Origin: Candidatus Saccharibacteria bacterium oral taxon 488
Lineage (GTDB): Bacteria > Patescibacteriota > Saccharimonadia > Saccharimonadales > Saccharimonadaceae
Assembly: GCA_010202465.1 (NCBI GenBank)
Contig: CP047919.1
Coordinates: 372,001 to 436,000, forward strand
Direction of reading: 5' to 3'
Length of the DNA stretch: 64,000 nucleotides
The notes under the pieces: generated by a model
What the model saw: the letters and a program-made list of their open reading frames with translations, nothing else
Database searches by the model: none
Told to the model about the DNA's origin: nothing
Shown: positions 16,195 to 25,224 of the stretch, in pieces
Position numbering within the stretch: the stretch's first letter is position 1
Layout: every line of letters begins with the position of its first letter
Made by a program: the position numbers and the translations under genes

Positions 16195-17406
16195 ATGAGA
16201 ATTTTGATGCTAGGGTGGGAGCTTCCTCCGCACAATTGTGGCGGCCTCGGTGTGGCGTGTTACCAGATGTCAAAGGCGCTGGCAGCGCATGGTATTGCTA
16301 TTGATTTTGTTGTGCCCTACACGGCCGAGCATCCGAATATTACCCATATGAACATTCATGCGGCCTCGCCGCTGCCGCCGGGCTATCATGACCTTGGGGC
16401 GTACGATCATGGTGTCACGCCAGATACTGAGGATAGCGATGAGCACGGACTTGAACCGATGCGCCGACTGCAGCGTCGCTATGGTACGTTTGTCAGGCAG
16501 TTTGCTCAGTCACGTCCACCAGATGCCATCCACGCTCATGACTGGTTGACGATGGAGGCTGGTGTGATCGCCAAGGAGGTGTCGGGCGCACCGCTGATCG
16601 TTCATGTGCATGCTACTGAGTTTGATCGCTCGGGTGAACATTCGGGTAACCCGTTAGTGCATGAGATTGAACAGCAGGGGCTGATGATGGCAGATCGAAT
16701 TATCGCGGTTAGCCGTATCACCAAGGATATGATTGTCAAGAATTATCACATCCCGCCAGATAAAGTTGAGGTAGTATATAATGCGATTGACCTGGCTGAT
16801 CTGCCGCCGCATGAGTACGACACGGCGACATATAAATACCTCGAGGATCTCAAGACTGATGGCTATACCATTGTTGGTGCGTTGACGCGGCTGACGGTGC
16901 AGAAAGGGCTGACCTATTTTGTGCGGGCGGCAGCTAGAGCGCTAGAGCGCTACGACAAGATCGCATTTTTGCTATCGGGCGATGGCGAGCAGCGGGATGA
17001 ATTGGTAGCGTTGGCGGCACGGCTAGGTGTTAGTGACCGGGTAATTTTCACTGGTTTTGTTCGTGGCAAGCAGTGGCGCGATGCCTACTACCTGATCGAT
17101 ATATTTATCATGAGTTCGGTATCAGAACCGTTTGGGCTGACGGCGCTGGAGGCGGCGCATCATGATACGGCGCTGCTCATCAGCAAGCAGTCAGGTGTTG
17201 GCGAGGTGCTCCATAACATCATGCGGTTTGACTATTGGGATGTTGATAAGCTGGCGGACGAGATCGTCAATATTGCGCGCTCGCCGGGCCTGCAATCGGC
17301 ATTAAAGCGTAATGTCAAGGATGAATACGCTCGGCTGTCGTGGCGGGATGCCGCCGAGCGATGCGTCGCGCTGTATCAAGCATCGGCTCAAAGGAGGTGG
17401 GCATGA
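16195..17406 (+). CDS. GT4-family glycosyltransferase (glycogen/starch synthase-like)
   Basis: 403 residues with a GT-B fold. The N-terminal domain starts MRILMLGWELPPHNCGGLG, the glycine-rich acceptor/donor loop of glycogen synthase-like enzymes. The C-terminal domain has the donor-binding EPFGLTALEAA motif, with GALTRLTVQKGL and the LLSGDGEQRDEL strand before it. Probably adds glucosyl units from a nucleotide sugar to an alpha-glucan. It is the first gene of a three-gene cassette; its stop overlaps the next ATG as ATGA. Related glycolipid glucosyltransferases cannot be excluded. Confidence 0.88.
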   Translation: MRILMLGWELPPHNCGGLGVACYQMSKALAAHGIAIDFVVPYTAEHPNITHMNIHAASPLPPGYHDLGAYDHGVTPDTEDSDEHGLEPMRRLQRRYGTFVRQFAQSRPPDAIHAHDWLTMEAGVIAKEVSGAPLIVHVHATEFDRSGEHSGNPLVHEIEQQGLMMADRIIAVSRITKDMIVKNYHIPPDKVEVVYNAIDLADLPPHEYDTATYKYLEDLKTDGYTIVGALTRLTVQKGLTYFVRAAARALERYDKIAFLLSGDGEQRDELVALAARLGVSDRVIFTGFVRGKQWRDAYYLIDIFIMSSVSEPFGLTALEAAHHDTALLISKQSGVGEVLHNIMRFDYWDVDKLADEIVNIARSPGLQSALKRNVKDEYARLSWRDAAERCVALYQASAQRRWA

Positions 17407-18614
17407 GCCGGGGTATCACCCTCTATCTCCACGTGCATCAGCCGTGGCGGGTGCGGCGATATAGTATTTTTGACGTAGCAGCGCGGCATGATTATTTCGA
17501 GACCAATGATCCGGCTCAAAACAACGAGCTGATTTTTCACAAAGTCGCTGAGAAGTCGTATCTGCGGATGAATGCTCTATTGGAGGAGCTGCTCAGGCGG
17601 CATCATGATTTCAAGCTGTCGCTGAGCATCAGCGGTGTGTTCCTCGAGCAAGCGGAGCGCTTTAACCCAGCGGTGATCGAGAGCTTTAAGCGGCTGATTG
17701 CCACTGGCAAGGTCGAATTGGTATCAAGTCCGTATTATCACAGCCTAGCGTTTTTTTATTCGCGACCCGAGTTTGAGGAGCAAATTCGTCGCCACCAGCA
17801 GAAACTGCGCCAGCTGTTTGGCGTCGAGACCACGGTGCTCGCAAATACCGAGCTGGCGTACAATAACGACCTCGCTAAGTGGGCGGAGGCGGCTGGCTTT
17901 AGTGGTGTGTTGGCCGAAGGTTGGGATGATGTGCTAGAGTGGCGTAGTCCGAATTATGTGTATCGGCCGGTCGGCACGGAAACGATCGGGCTGCTGCTCA
18001 AGAATTATCGCCTGAGTGACGATATCGCCTTTCGGTTTAGCAATCGGTCGTGGGCGGGTTGGCCACTGACGGCAGAAAAATATCGGACGTGGCTGATGGA
18101 GGCGACGGCCGAGGCGCCGCTGGTTAATTTGTTCATGGATTATGAAACCTTTGGCGAGCACCAGTGGTCGGATAGCGGTATTTTTAGCTTTTTTGATCAG
18201 TTCGTTGCCTCGTGGCTCGAGGTTAGTGATAATACGTTTTATACGGTGTCTGAGGCGCTGGCGGCGCATCGGCCGGTTGGTGATATCAGTATGCCAGAGA
18301 CGGTGACTTGGGCGGATAGTGAGCGCGATTTGACAGCGTGGAATGGCAATGACTTGCAGAAGGAGGCGCTGCGGTATCTGTACGAGCTGGAGGCCGACGT
18401 ACTGAGGAGTGGCGATGAGCAGCTGATCGCCGATTGGCGGCGATTGCAGTCGTCTGATCATTTCTATTATATGTGTACCAAGTGGTTTACTGACGGCGAT
18501 GTCCACGCCTATTTCAGTCCGTATGATTCGCCGTACGAGGCCTTCCTCTATTATGTTAACGCAATTCGCGATGTGCGCTGGCGGCTGAGCGCGCATCGGT
18601 ACGAGAGGTTTTGA
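17403..18614 (+). CDS. GH57-family glycoside hydrolase (alpha-amylase/glucanotransferase type)
   Basis: 403 residues. The GH57 conserved regions are visible: HVHQPW (9-14), the nucleophile Glu149 in LANTELAYNN, and the acid/base Asp245 in FMDYETFGEHQ. Family members cleave or rearrange alpha-1,4-glucan; which activity applies here is unclear. GGAGG precedes the ATG at 17403, which lies inside the upstream stop. No signal peptide, so it should act on an intracellular polymer together with its neighbours. Confidence 0.9.
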   Translation: MSRGITLYLHVHQPWRVRRYSIFDVAARHDYFETNDPAQNNELIFHKVAEKSYLRMNALLEELLRRHHDFKLSLSISGVFLEQAERFNPAVIESFKRLIATGKVELVSSPYYHSLAFFYSRPEFEEQIRRHQQKLRQLFGVETTVLANTELAYNNDLAKWAEAAGFSGVLAEGWDDVLEWRSPNYVYRPVGTETIGLLLKNYRLSDDIAFRFSNRSWAGWPLTAEKYRTWLMEATAEAPLVNLFMDYETFGEHQWSDSGIFSFFDQFVASWLEVSDNTFYTVSEALAAHRPVGDISMPETVTWADSERDLTAWNGNDLQKEALRYLYELEADVLRSGDEQLIADWRRLQSSDHFYYMCTKWFTDGDVHAYFSPYDSPYEAFLYYVNAIRDVRWRLSAHRYERF

Positions 18615-20338
18615 TGTCGGTGCTACTAGCAAATGGCAGGTTGGCGATTAGGCTCGATCAGTTTGGTCGAGTGAGTTCACTGTCGTTCCCGCACGTTGGC
18701 CGCGAAGTTCAGAATCGACAATCCGTGCATCGGATCGGCGTGTGGGTAGACGGCGAATTTTCGTGGATTGATGATGGATCGTGGCAAGTGACGATGCGAC
18801 TGCCGCAGGGGGCGCTGGTGGCGCACACGGTGCTCAAGCATGAGCGGCTGGGGTTGGTGCTGGAATGCGATGATTTCGTTGATAGCAAGGTCAATGTATT
18901 TGGTCGTAATATTCACGTGGTCAATCTGCGAACTGAGACACGCCAGGTGCGGTTGTTTTTGCATCAGGCGTTTCGGCTGCACGACGATGGTCAAGCGATT
19001 GATACGGCGCAGTATGTCGAGGCTTCGCGGGCGCTGCTACATTATCGCGGGCGGCGGGCGTTTGCCGCTGGCCTACGGACGTTTAATGGGCGTGATTTCG
19101 ATCGGTGGACGGTCGGGCGATTTGGCGCTGGGCTGGATGGAGCGTGGCGTGATGCGGAGGACGGTGAGCTGGCGGGCTGTCCGCATGAATATGGCATGAC
19201 TGACTCGGTGCTAGGCTGTTCGCTACGGCTAGCGGCGTTGGCGTCGGATCGCTGCACCTATTGGTTAGCGGCGGGGACGTCGATCAAGGAAGCATTGGGG
19301 CTGCACGAAAAGACGCGCAGTATCGGCTTGGTGCGGAGCTTGGCGCGGACAACGGATTTTTGGCACAAGTGGCTGAGTCCAGGTTTTCGCGCAGTGCAGA
19401 AATTGTCGCCAGCCCACCGCCAGACCTTCGTTAATTCCCTGCTGACACTACGGGCTCACGCAGATGAATCTGGACTGGTACTGACTGATGACGCGGCGGG
19501 CAGTTGTCGTCTGCGCGACGCGGCGTTTGCGCTGTGGCCACTGATTCGGCTGGGGTATGGCAATGAGGCGGCGATGTTTTTCGAAGCTTGCCGGCGGATA
19601 TTTGAGACTGATGGTTACTTTGCGCCAGCGTATTATACGGATGGTGAGCCGGTGGCGACTGATACCGCGTGGAGTCAAGACCGGCCGCCAATGCGACTGG
19701 CGGATGCGGCGGCGGTACTATTTATCTTCTGTCAATTTGCGACGTCGCGAGTTGGCATGGAGCGCTCGCGGCAGCTATATCAATCGGTGGCCGCCAAGGT
19801 AGCGACATTTTTGACGGATAATTGGGACAATCCAGCAGCGGACGACGACACAGCGTTCGTTTGGCAGTTGTCGCGCGCGGCGCTGGAACAGGCGAGTGAA
19901 CTCGCGCAGCAACATGACGACCCAGCCAATGCGGTGCAGTGGCGAACCTGCGCTGATGATATTAGCACGCAACTGGCGGGACGTGGTGCTGATGAGGTAA
20001 CGATGGATGCGGTGTATGCTGCCTATATGTTTGGCGTTGAGGGCGAGGCTGAGCGGACAAAGCAGCTGGTCACTGAGGCGGTGCAAACCTTAGCGGCAGT
20101 TGATGGTCTGTTTAAGCGACGGGCGGATGACCCCAATAGCAGCGTGGTTGCTAGCCTGTGGCTGGCGCAATACTACATCGAGACAGGAGAGATGGCGCGA
20201 GCAGAGCGAATCGTTGACTTGATCCGCGAGCGGCGCATTATGAAAACTGGCGCAGTGAATGAACAAAGCGTATCGTCGGTGGTGGCTTCGGCTGAATACG
20301 TCAATACCCTGCTCGATATGATCGTGGCTCAGCGCTGA
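18614..20338 (+). CDS. GH15-like glucoamylase-family protein
   Basis: 574 residues. The N-terminal half (1-250) is a beta-rich domain. The C-terminal half is an (alpha/alpha)6-type helical domain with CRLRDAAFALWPLIRLGYG, the family's substrate-binding W/RLRDA segment, and ASLWLAQYYIETGEMARA near the end. Probably releases glucose from alpha-glucan ends. It starts at an ATG overlapping the GH57 stop (TGATG), so all three genes are coupled. The exact catalytic glutamates were not assigned. Confidence 0.8.
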   Translation: MSVLLANGRLAIRLDQFGRVSSLSFPHVGREVQNRQSVHRIGVWVDGEFSWIDDGSWQVTMRLPQGALVAHTVLKHERLGLVLECDDFVDSKVNVFGRNIHVVNLRTETRQVRLFLHQAFRLHDDGQAIDTAQYVEASRALLHYRGRRAFAAGLRTFNGRDFDRWTVGRFGAGLDGAWRDAEDGELAGCPHEYGMTDSVLGCSLRLAALASDRCTYWLAAGTSIKEALGLHEKTRSIGLVRSLARTTDFWHKWLSPGFRAVQKLSPAHRQTFVNSLLTLRAHADESGLVLTDDAAGSCRLRDAAFALWPLIRLGYGNEAAMFFEACRRIFETDGYFAPAYYTDGEPVATDTAWSQDRPPMRLADAAAVLFIFCQFATSRVGMERSRQLYQSVAAKVATFLTDNWDNPAADDDTAFVWQLSRAALEQASELAQQHDDPANAVQWRTCADDISTQLAGRGADEVTMDAVYAAYMFGVEGEAERTKQLVTEAVQTLAAVDGLFKRRADDPNSSVVASLWLAQYYIETGEMARAERIVDLIRERRIMKTGAVNEQSVSSVVASAEYVNTLLDMIVAQR

Positions 20339-20395
20339 GGTTAGCGTAGGGGAATTAAGCCGGCCTACTGATTTGGTCGTTTGTCGCAAATAAAA

Positions 20396-20421
20396 AATCA
20401 CCCCTGTCTGAGGGGGTGATT
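20396..20421 (-). terminator. Intrinsic terminator of rpmG
   Basis: Nine-bp stem (20396-20404 with 20413-20421) followed on the minus strand by TTTTTTATTT. The inverse orientation may also stop the converging GH15 transcript. Confidence 0.85.
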
Positions 20422-20435
20422 CTCGCTCGATGTCA

Positions 20436-20654
20436 TTAGCCCTTACGTGGTTTGACTTCGTTGCGGCCGAGGTTTTTCTTGGTCTCGGTGTAGGTTGCGT
20501 GCTGGCGAGCTACCGGGTCGTATTTTCGGAGTGTCAATTTGCCCTGCCCTTTGGTGGTGCGGTTTTGGGTGTTGACCGTGGTGTAGTACGTGCGGTGACC
20601 GCTCAAATCACTGACTAAACCAATCAACTTTCGCTTCGTATTCTTCTTTGCCAT
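20436..20654 (-). CDS. rpmG: 50S ribosomal protein L33, zinc-free form
   Basis: 72 residues. LVSDLSGHRTYYTTVNTQN and the KYDPVARQHATYTETK tail identify L33. Zinc-type L33 carries two CxxC pairs; this protein has no cysteine at all. It sits on the 50S subunit near the E site. Single-gene unit with a TGCTATAAT -10 at 20691-20696 and a terminator. Confidence 0.92.
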   Translation of the reverse strand: MAKKNTKRKLIGLVSDLSGHRTYYTTVNTQNRTTKGQGKLTLRKYDPVARQHATYTETKKNLGRNEVKPRKG

Positions 20655-20690
20655 CTCTTTACTCGTTACGTTTATTTACAATCTTGACCG

Positions 20691-20696
20691 ATTATA
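20691..20696 (-). promoter_or_regulatory. Extended -10 of rpmG
   Basis: TGCTATAAT on the minus strand, giving a leader of about 30 nt. Confidence 0.55.
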
Positions 20697-20755
20697 GCAC
20701 AGATAATTGGGAAACGCTAGGGCGCTTGTTAAGGAAAATTGCTCTTGCTCTCGGA

Positions 20756-21432
20756 CTAATACCAGCGAACCACCTCATCAAGTGGCCGGCGGCTGCGCGG
20801 GTGTGGCTGGTCACTCCGGCTGGCGTATCCGAGCGCCAGCATGAGAACTGGCAGGTCTTTATCCGGGTCAATGAGCTGGTGGGTTGTCAGTACCTCTGTC
20901 GCCTGATCAATCGAAAATCCCTCAATCGGACACGAGTCAATCCCCCGCTGGGCTGCCACCAGCATGGCAAAGCCAAGGGCGATGTACGCCTGGTGCGCCG
21001 ACCACTGATGTAGCCCATCAGGTGTGTCCATCAGCTTGAAATCTTTCTTGGCCCACTGCTTCCAGAAGGTCTTATAGGCGGTGCGCTCGACCAGGTTCAT
21101 TTGTTTTACGTCCTGGAGTATGTGATCAATGTGATCACTAAGCGCCTCGGCCGTCTTGGCGGTAAAAATCAGGAAATGACTGGCATCAAAGCGCGGCTTG
21201 TCTTGTTAATCGGCGCGCATTTTTTCAGACCCTGGCGCAGCTGCTGATCTTGGGTGACAATGACGTCGAATTGTTCAAAACCGTACGAGGTTGGCGTGAG
21301 GCGAATTGCCTCAAGGATCAGCTTCATATCTTGGTCAGAGATCTTTTTATCAGCATCAAATTTCTTGCAGGCATGGCGAAAATCCAGCGCTTTGGTAATT
21401 TCCGCTGCTGAAATGGTTGGTTTGCTGGTCAT
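20756..21432 (-). pseudogene. NfsB-like nitroreductase, frameshifted
   Basis: The first 80 residues (ALDFRHACKKFDADKKISDQ, RLTPTSYGFEQFDVIVTQD) and the following frame (PRFDASHFLIFTAKTAEALS to LALGYASRSDQ) form one FMN-dependent NAD(P)H nitroreductase of about 225 residues. The two parts are joined by a one-base deletion near 21201-21206, where CCAA has become CAA in the INQDKPRF region. The start overlaps the stop of the AlkD-like gene as ATGA. Either a recent pseudogene or a sequencing error; the remaining sequence is well conserved. Confidence 0.85.
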
Positions 21433-22127
21433 TGGCGTCCTCCTTTTTGTTGCCTAATGATATGTTGCTCTTCGGGTGTGAATCGCCGCGATTCGCGCAT
21501 TTTTTGGTAAGCTTTGTTGCGCGTCCAAGCGTCGATGTGTCTGCTTTCTAGTTCAGCCAGTGTTAACTCAAAGAAGTTAACTGCCGCCGTCGCGTATAGC
21601 CAAGCTAGCCCCATCTTGACGTAATAGCCATCGTGCCTGACGTTTTGCAGCGCCGCAAAAACCTGGTCAATATGTGCTTTGTCTAGGAAATTAGTCATCA
21701 AAGAAATCACGCCGTAGCGCACCGTGAACTCGGCTTCGCTCCGCAAACATTCCAGCGCAAAGCCCCACCACACTTCGCCAGCAAAGCGCCGCTTTTTCTC
21801 GATGAACACATCAATGTGCGCCCACGAATCAACGCGCGGCAGGTAGCGCTTGGCTAGATCAATCGCCGTTTGGTCATCGAGCCGAGCGTGTGTGATCAGC
21901 AGCCCGCATAGCAGCACGTAGTCAAATGACTTGTTCTTGGCCGTTAGCAATTTGCTAATGTCCGCTGCGCTCATGTCGGGCGCTAATTCCCTCGCCAATC
22001 GCCGCAAATCCGGTATGCGCACACCGATGACCGGCATTTTGGTGTTGACGATGTGCTTGTTAAAGGCGGCGTAGGATTCGTTGCCTTGAGCGAGCGTTTC
22101 GAGTTGGCGCGTGAGGTTGTGAAGCAT
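21429..22127 (-). CDS. DNA alkylation repair protein (AlkD-like HEAT repeat)
   Basis: 232 residues, almost entirely helical. PVIGVRIPDLRRLARELAP, then DSWAHIDVF, EVWWGFALECLRSEAEFTVRYGVI and DGYYVKMGLAWLYATAAV match the PF08713 family. AlkD glycosylases remove N3- and N7-alkylpurines without base flipping. First gene of a unit with the nitroreductase. TATAAT ends 6 nt before the ATG. Confidence 0.85.
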   Translation of the reverse strand: MLHNLTRQLETLAQGNESYAAFNKHIVNTKMPVIGVRIPDLRRLARELAPDMSAADISKLLTAKNKSFDYVLLCGLLITHARLDDQTAIDLAKRYLPRVDSWAHIDVFIEKKRRFAGEVWWGFALECLRSEAEFTVRYGVISLMTNFLDKAHIDQVFAALQNVRHDGYYVKMGLAWLYATAAVNFFELTLAELESRHIDAWTRNKAYQKMRESRRFTPEEQHIIRQQKGGRQ

Positions 22128-22133
22128 ATGTTT

Positions 22134-22139
22134 ATTATA
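22134..22139 (-). promoter_or_regulatory. -10 box of the AlkD-like gene, leaderless type
   Basis: TATAAT on the minus strand, 6 nt before the ATG at 22127. Confidence 0.65.
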
Positions 22140-22268
22140 ACCTATAAGCGGCGCATTGCTAACGCTGCTCCCACTGTTTCGGTGAAACCCGGCACGAGCT
22201 TCATCGTAGTCACTTCTTTTATATCAAACCAGGTAGCCTAAAACAAAACCAAAACGACTTAGCTTAAG

Positions 22269-23374
22269 TTATTTGCTAATGATTAGCACCTCTTTTGTTT
22301 TCGAGTGTGACAAAGCGTACTTGTAGTCCCTATTAGATACCACGCACATTTTTTTACCATATTGTGAAAGTATATCACATATCTGTTCAATGCTCGGGAT
22401 ACCGTCGCTTCTATAAGAAATGACTATTGTGGAATCAGAAAACTTACTTATTATTTTATGGAACTCTCTTTCTATCTGATTTTTATTAGTCCACGGGTTC
22501 TTTTTCTTATTTTTTATAGGTAAATGCTTATATCTATGATTAATCTTATTGTTCCAAGTTTTGTAGTTGGCTATTCCCTCTAGAAAGTGATAGAAATCTA
22601 AGTAGTCCGTGCCTACACCGTTGCTAGAGATGTACGGTGGGTCAAGATATACTAGGTCAATGTTTTTTGAATCAAAAGTTGCTACGTCTTTATTTAGGGC
22701 AACACAATTTTTACCGTTTGAGAATATTGAGCTATTGGCTTCTGCTGCGAAATGTCGAAAACAACTTTCGAAAGACTTGTCCCATGTCGCTTTGTTGCCA
22801 AAACTGCGCTTTACTGTCGATAGTCGTAAGTACAAGTTTGCTCTATGAAATAAATTATACGGCCTTTTAATAATACACGATTGAAATAAAGAAAAATAAG
22901 CAATTGCCCTCTTATACCTATCCCCAAGAGCTCAATATTAAAAATCGTTTTATCAAGCCAAGCATTTTCCTCGTCAGTATAGAAAATTCCCTTAAACGTT
23001 TTTTGAATAAAATTAAATGAACCGCTGTCATTGTTTAATATGAATTCAATATCTTCCTCGGTTAATAATATGGAATCATTTTCTATAAGTGCAGTTCCTA
23101 TTATCGAGTTGAACCTAAGAATGTCGTTATAGATAACTTCCTTTCCCTTGCGCTTCAGCATATGCGATACAGAACCGGTTCCACCAAAAGCATCAAGTGC
23201 GGTTGTAAAATTTATATCATATATATTTTCCCAAATCCAATCTGTTAATTTGTTCTTTGAACCCTGATAGCGTGTAGCTGGAAAAGGGTGCATTTCGTCA
23301 AATACAGTAATGATTTTTTCTTCTGCTAAATACGGTAAGAAGGATGGCTGAATTGCGACGTTCAGATCTCTCAT
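22269..23374 (-). pseudogene. D12-class DNA adenine methyltransferase, frameshifted
   Basis: The N-terminal frame (from 23374) has RYQGSK (35-40) and the SAM-binding motif DAFGGTGS (61-68). The C-terminal frame has KRPYNLFHRANLYLR, the catalytic DPPY in DLVYLDPPYISSNG, and runs to 22269. Adding one G to the GGGG on the minus strand at 22922-22925 joins them seamlessly (LLGDRYKRAIAYF). It lies 2 nt downstream of the EcoRV-like endonuclease and is surely its cognate methylase. As read it is broken, which conflicts with an intact endonuclease. Confidence 0.85.
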
Positions 23375-23376
23375 AG

Positions 23377-24189
23377 CTACAACTCTTCGTCGATGGTGTT
23401 TAATAATTTAGCATCCGGCAGCTTTTTCTTGTATGCTACGTATTGCTTTAGATTTGAATATGGCGTATTTCCACCATCAGCCATATCACGAGTTTGGTAA
23501 TACATCCAATAGTCGTCAAAAATATCTGCACCAAGTTTAGCGAACGGCCCGTTACCATTATGTAGCTTTTCTATCTCTGTGATCGAGCCAATATTTTTTG
23601 TATTTCCTGAACCTGGCCTTGAGTTGGCAATCTTATATTTTTCCTGAACAATATAATCAAAATCAGAGACAACAGAGACTATCTCCGGTAAATCATCAAT
23701 CGTATATATTTTTTCTTCATCAATTTTATTGGGCTGCTGCGTATAAATGACCCCAAGAACAAGGTGGCAAGTATAATTTGAATATGGCATAGTTATATTT
23801 TTACCACTGGAACGATTGCGGAAATATCCAGTAAAAGCACCCAAGGTAAAACCGTTTACTCGAGTATTGCTGACTCGATAGGTAGATTTCACATCTACTG
23901 CAAACACAGTCCCGTCTCTCTCATCAATAAACGTAATGTCAGGATAGAAATTTTGATGCTCAGCTAGCACCATTTTTAGCTTATTGCTTCTCGCAAACTT
24001 CGAAATCGTAGGGAACAACATAAGCTCTATTATCTTAGATATGACCTTTGTATCTATTGAGATAGTATAGATATTTTTGTAAATGTCTATAAAGCCCTTA
24101 ACTACCCAATCATTATTCTTGTCTTGCAAGACTTTAAGGTCACCCCTTAAGGTATTTTCTAATTTGTTCTTAAATTCTTGTACTTTCAT
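23377..24189 (-). CDS. Type II restriction endonuclease, EcoRV family
   Basis: 270 residues, collinear with EcoRV (245). The catalytic set is present: Glu55, Asp84 in YPDITF, Asp99 and Lys101 in FAVDVKSTY (PD...DxK). The recognition loop GSGNT (193-197), followed by NIGSI, matches EcoRV's R-loop that reads GATATC; FTLGAFTGYFRN also matches. So it probably cuts GATATC. The region is much richer in A+T than its neighbours, suggesting horizontal transfer. It leads the operon, with the methylase behind it. TGGTATACT lies 17 nt before the ATG. Confidence 0.92.
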   Translation of the reverse strand: MKVQEFKNKLENTLRGDLKVLQDKNNDWVVKGFIDIYKNIYTISIDTKVISKIIELMLFPTISKFARSNKLKMVLAEHQNFYPDITFIDERDGTVFAVDVKSTYRVSNTRVNGFTLGAFTGYFRNRSSGKNITMPYSNYTCHLVLGVIYTQQPNKIDEEKIYTIDDLPEIVSVVSDFDYIVQEKYKIANSRPGSGNTKNIGSITEIEKLHNGNGPFAKLGADIFDDYWMYYQTRDMADGGNTPYSNLKQYVAYKKKLPDAKLLNTIDEEL

Positions 24190-24206
24190 GCTAATAGACT
24201 AATAGT

Positions 24207-24212
24207 AGTATA
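24207..24212 (-). promoter_or_regulatory. Extended -10 of the restriction-modification operon
   Basis: TGGTATACT on the minus strand; leader of about 11 nt. Confidence 0.55.
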
Positions 24213-24233
24213 CCACAAAATAACACTCGGTGC

Positions 24234-24362
24234 TCACTTGTATACATGGAAATAATTCTGTAGACTGTCGTCGATGTTATCGGAGGTATCTTTGTTTATT
24301 GCTTGCATTTCTGAGAATGCTTTACCTAGCGATAATAATATACCCGACAATTTACCTACCAT
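24234..24362 (-). CDS. Possible 42-residue peptide upstream of the R-M operon
   Basis: An ATG-initiated frame in the otherwise empty, AT-rich 24190-24451 stretch. It encodes an amphipathic start and an acidic middle (DTSDNIDDSL). No helix-turn-helix is apparent, so it is not an obvious C protein. No strong ribosome binding site. It could equally be noncoding sequence brought in with the island. Confidence 0.2.
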   Translation of the reverse strand: MVGKLSGILLSLGKAFSEMQAINKDTSDNIDDSLQNYFHVYK

Positions 24363-24451
24363 TGTGGATCTTGGAGTTATGGCCTTACTGACATCAAGGC
24401 GCCAAAACAAAAAAACTGGCTAAAAATTTACTAGTAATCTAAAAATCAAAA

Positions 24452-24527
24452 TGGAGCCACGATCGGGGCTTGAACCCGAGACCTCATCCTTACCATGGAT
24501 GCGCTCTACCAACTGAGCTATCGCGGC
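24452..24527 (-). tRNA. tRNA-Thr (GGT)
   Basis: Acceptor GCCGCGA/TCGTGGC, anticodon stem CATCC/GGATG with loop ATGGTAA giving anticodon GGT, T-arm TCGGG-TTCAAGC-CCCGA, encoded CCA. Confidence 0.96.
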
Positions 24528-24612
24528 ATATTACTACGTCTAAAAACGGCGCAGTAACAGTTGTTATTGTATCACACTCGCATGGTCGTGCAAAGATGAT
24601 GGCGAGTCGAGA

Positions 24613-25188
24613 CTATTTCTTAGCCTTTGCTTTGGCTTCCGTTTTAGCCTGGTCTGGTGTATCAGTAGCTTTAGGGGTTGTTGGCTTATCTGCTTTGGCT
24701 GAGTCGAACTCAGATTCGATTTCGCTAAGCACGTAGCCCATAGCGGCGACCAGGGCGATGGCGACAACTCCGCTCGCAACGTCGTAGTAATGAGTGAAGA
24801 AGCTGAGAATAAAGGTGACAACGGTGGCAAGGAACGTAACGACAATGCCAGCGGTAGTAAAGAGCCAGCCTCGGGTTTGCTTGCGTCGTAGCGGTGAGAT
24901 GGCCAGTCCGAAGAGGACAATTTCGGTGATCGCAAAGATCAGCGTGATGATCTGCTGCAAGCGGATGATGGCGATATTTGGTACAAATATGGCGACGCCA
25001 AAGAGGGAGATATGATCAGCTTGTGACAGTAATGACAGGGCTGAGGTTAGCGACAAGGCAGCCACCACTGCCAGCAGTGCGGCGACAATCCAGAGGTTGT
25101 CGGCGACCGCTTGGCGCGATTGCTTGGACATGCGTGGTAATGGTTTATAGAGTGCTTTGAGTGTTTTGGCAAATGGAAATCGTTTCAT
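24613..25188 (-). CDS. Integral membrane protein, four predicted helices
   Basis: 191 residues, family not recognised. A basic N-terminus (1-30) is followed by hydrophobic segments at about 32-56, 60-98 (two passes), 108-134 and 137-155, then an Ala/Lys/Thr/Asp-rich hydrophilic tail likely in the cytoplasm. No signal peptidase site or catalytic motif. TGCTATTAT ends 6 nt before the ATG. Confidence 0.75.
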   Translation of the reverse strand: MKRFPFAKTLKALYKPLPRMSKQSRQAVADNLWIVAALLAVVAALSLTSALSLLSQADHISLFGVAIFVPNIAIIRLQQIITLIFAITEIVLFGLAISPLRRKQTRGWLFTTAGIVVTFLATVVTFILSFFTHYYDVASGVVAIALVAAMGYVLSEIESEFDSAKADKPTTPKATDTPDQAKTEAKAKAKK

Positions 25189-25194
25189 GATTTG

Positions 25195-25200
25195 ATAATA
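25195..25200 (-). promoter_or_regulatory. Extended -10 of the 191-aa membrane protein gene, leaderless type
   Basis: TGCTATTAT on the minus strand, 6 nt before the ATG. Confidence 0.55.
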
Positions 25201-25224
25201 GCATGTCGGGCGGCGGCGAGCAAC

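Noticed and set aside
17934..18632. Minus-strand open frame of 232 residues
   Set aside because: Antisense shadow of the GH57 gene.
22922..22925. Phase-variable poly-G tract in the methylase
   Set aside because: Four G are too few for efficient slipped-strand phase variation; kept only as a remote possibility.
24190..24451. Control (C) protein gene of the R-M system
   Set aside because: The only frame is 42 residues with no helix-turn-helix; nothing else supports a controller.
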